5,185 nt of DNA, from assembly GCA_023411445.1 (NCBI GenBank), contig JAEYOT010000484.1:1-5185 (forward strand). The letters are read 5' to 3'. This DNA is from Pseudomonadota bacterium (lineage in GTDB: Bacteria; Myxococcota_A; Polyangia; Polyangiales; Polyangiaceae). Of the stretch, positions 4,979 through 5,185 are shown piece by piece. How positions within the stretch are numbered: position 1 is the stretch's first letter; each line of letters starts with the position of its first letter. The translations under genes were made by a program, and so were the position numbers. Under the pieces are notes generated by a model. It was not told the DNA's origin. It made no database searches and was given only the letters and a program-made list of their open reading frames with translations.

Positions 4979-5185
4979 ATGAGGCTCTGGCCGCTCGCGC
5001 CGCGTTCGCGCACGCTCGCAGCGCTCGTGGCGCTTGGATTGGGCCTCCGTGCGCTCGCGCTGGCTGCCTCGACGGGAGGCGCAGAGCAGCAGCAGGCTGA
5101 GCGCAGCGCTCCGGTGCCGAGCGCGGTGGCGCGGGCTGAGCGGACAGAGCGCGCCGCGCTGTGTCCGGCCGGGACGCTACCAGAT
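4979..5185 (+). CDS. Secreted protein, partial (N-terminus only)
   Basis: Sixty-nine codons run from ATG 4979 to the right edge without a stop. The N-terminus is a classical Sec signal peptide: a basic n-region (R2, R9, R11), a hydrophobic core LAALVALGLGLRALALAA (about 13-30) interrupted by one Arg, and a small-residue cleavage region near ALALAAS (26-31). After it come a low-complexity polar linker (GGAEQQQAERSAPVPSAVARAERTE) and the start of a folded part, ALCPAGTLPD (60-69), with one Cys. Third positions are strongly G/C, which supports real coding. AAGG six bases upstream is a weak ribosome site. A CPxGTLP-type segment after a linker is reminiscent of myxobacterial exported proteins, some of them peptidases, but too little is present to name a function. 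The opposite strand here could only hold the unlikely 5' extension of the methyltransferase frame. Confidence 0.7.
   Translation, partial: MRLWPLAPRSRTLAALVALGLGLRALALAASTGGAEQQQAERSAPVPSAVARAERTERAALCPAGTLPD

Overview
The window is GC-rich, with strong G/C preference at third codon positions, and carries six genes: four complete and one edge-truncated on the minus strand in a leftward run, plus their divergent neighbour on the plus strand, which is also truncated. The coding style, an Ig-like lipoprotein and a Cys-Pro secreted-protein N-terminus suggest a free-living, high-GC Gram-negative bacterium of the myxobacterial (Myxococcota) type. That assignment is inference; there is no rRNA or other taxonomic marker here.

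Layout from left to right. (1) 1-279, minus: the N-terminal part of a small two-helix membrane protein of unknown function. It has a good Shine-Dalgarno and a sigma70-type promoter (336-308) carrying two TetR-type palindromes: one fills the -35/-10 spacer and one covers the expected start site. (2) 354-1988, minus: a complete phosphoglucomutase (pgm) with all catalytic loops intact. (3) 2101-2478 and 2498-2962, minus: two tandem small heat-shock proteins (Hsp20/alpha-crystallin) 19 bp apart, almost certainly one operon. Their leader (2963-3241) holds an 8-bp-arm inverted repeat and a small hairpin over the ribosome binding site. (4) 3242-4081, minus: a lipoprotein with probable Ig-like modules. 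(5) 4093-4911, minus: a class I SAM-dependent methyltransferase-like protein whose SAM-binding glycine motif is altered; its stop codon lies 11 bp before the lipoprotein start, so the two are probably coupled. (6) 4979-5185, plus: the start of a secreted protein, divergent from the methyltransferase.

How the genes fit together: pgm links glycogen/trehalose and cell-envelope sugar metabolism to glycolysis. The paired sHsps are holdase chaperones. The methyltransferase/lipoprotein pair is a two-gene unit of unknown role. There is no sign of phage, insertion sequence, CRISPR, toxin-antitoxin or other defence genes. The most notable content is regulatory: the dual-operator promoter at the left edge and the structured leader of the sHsp operon. 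No clearly new biological system is visible.
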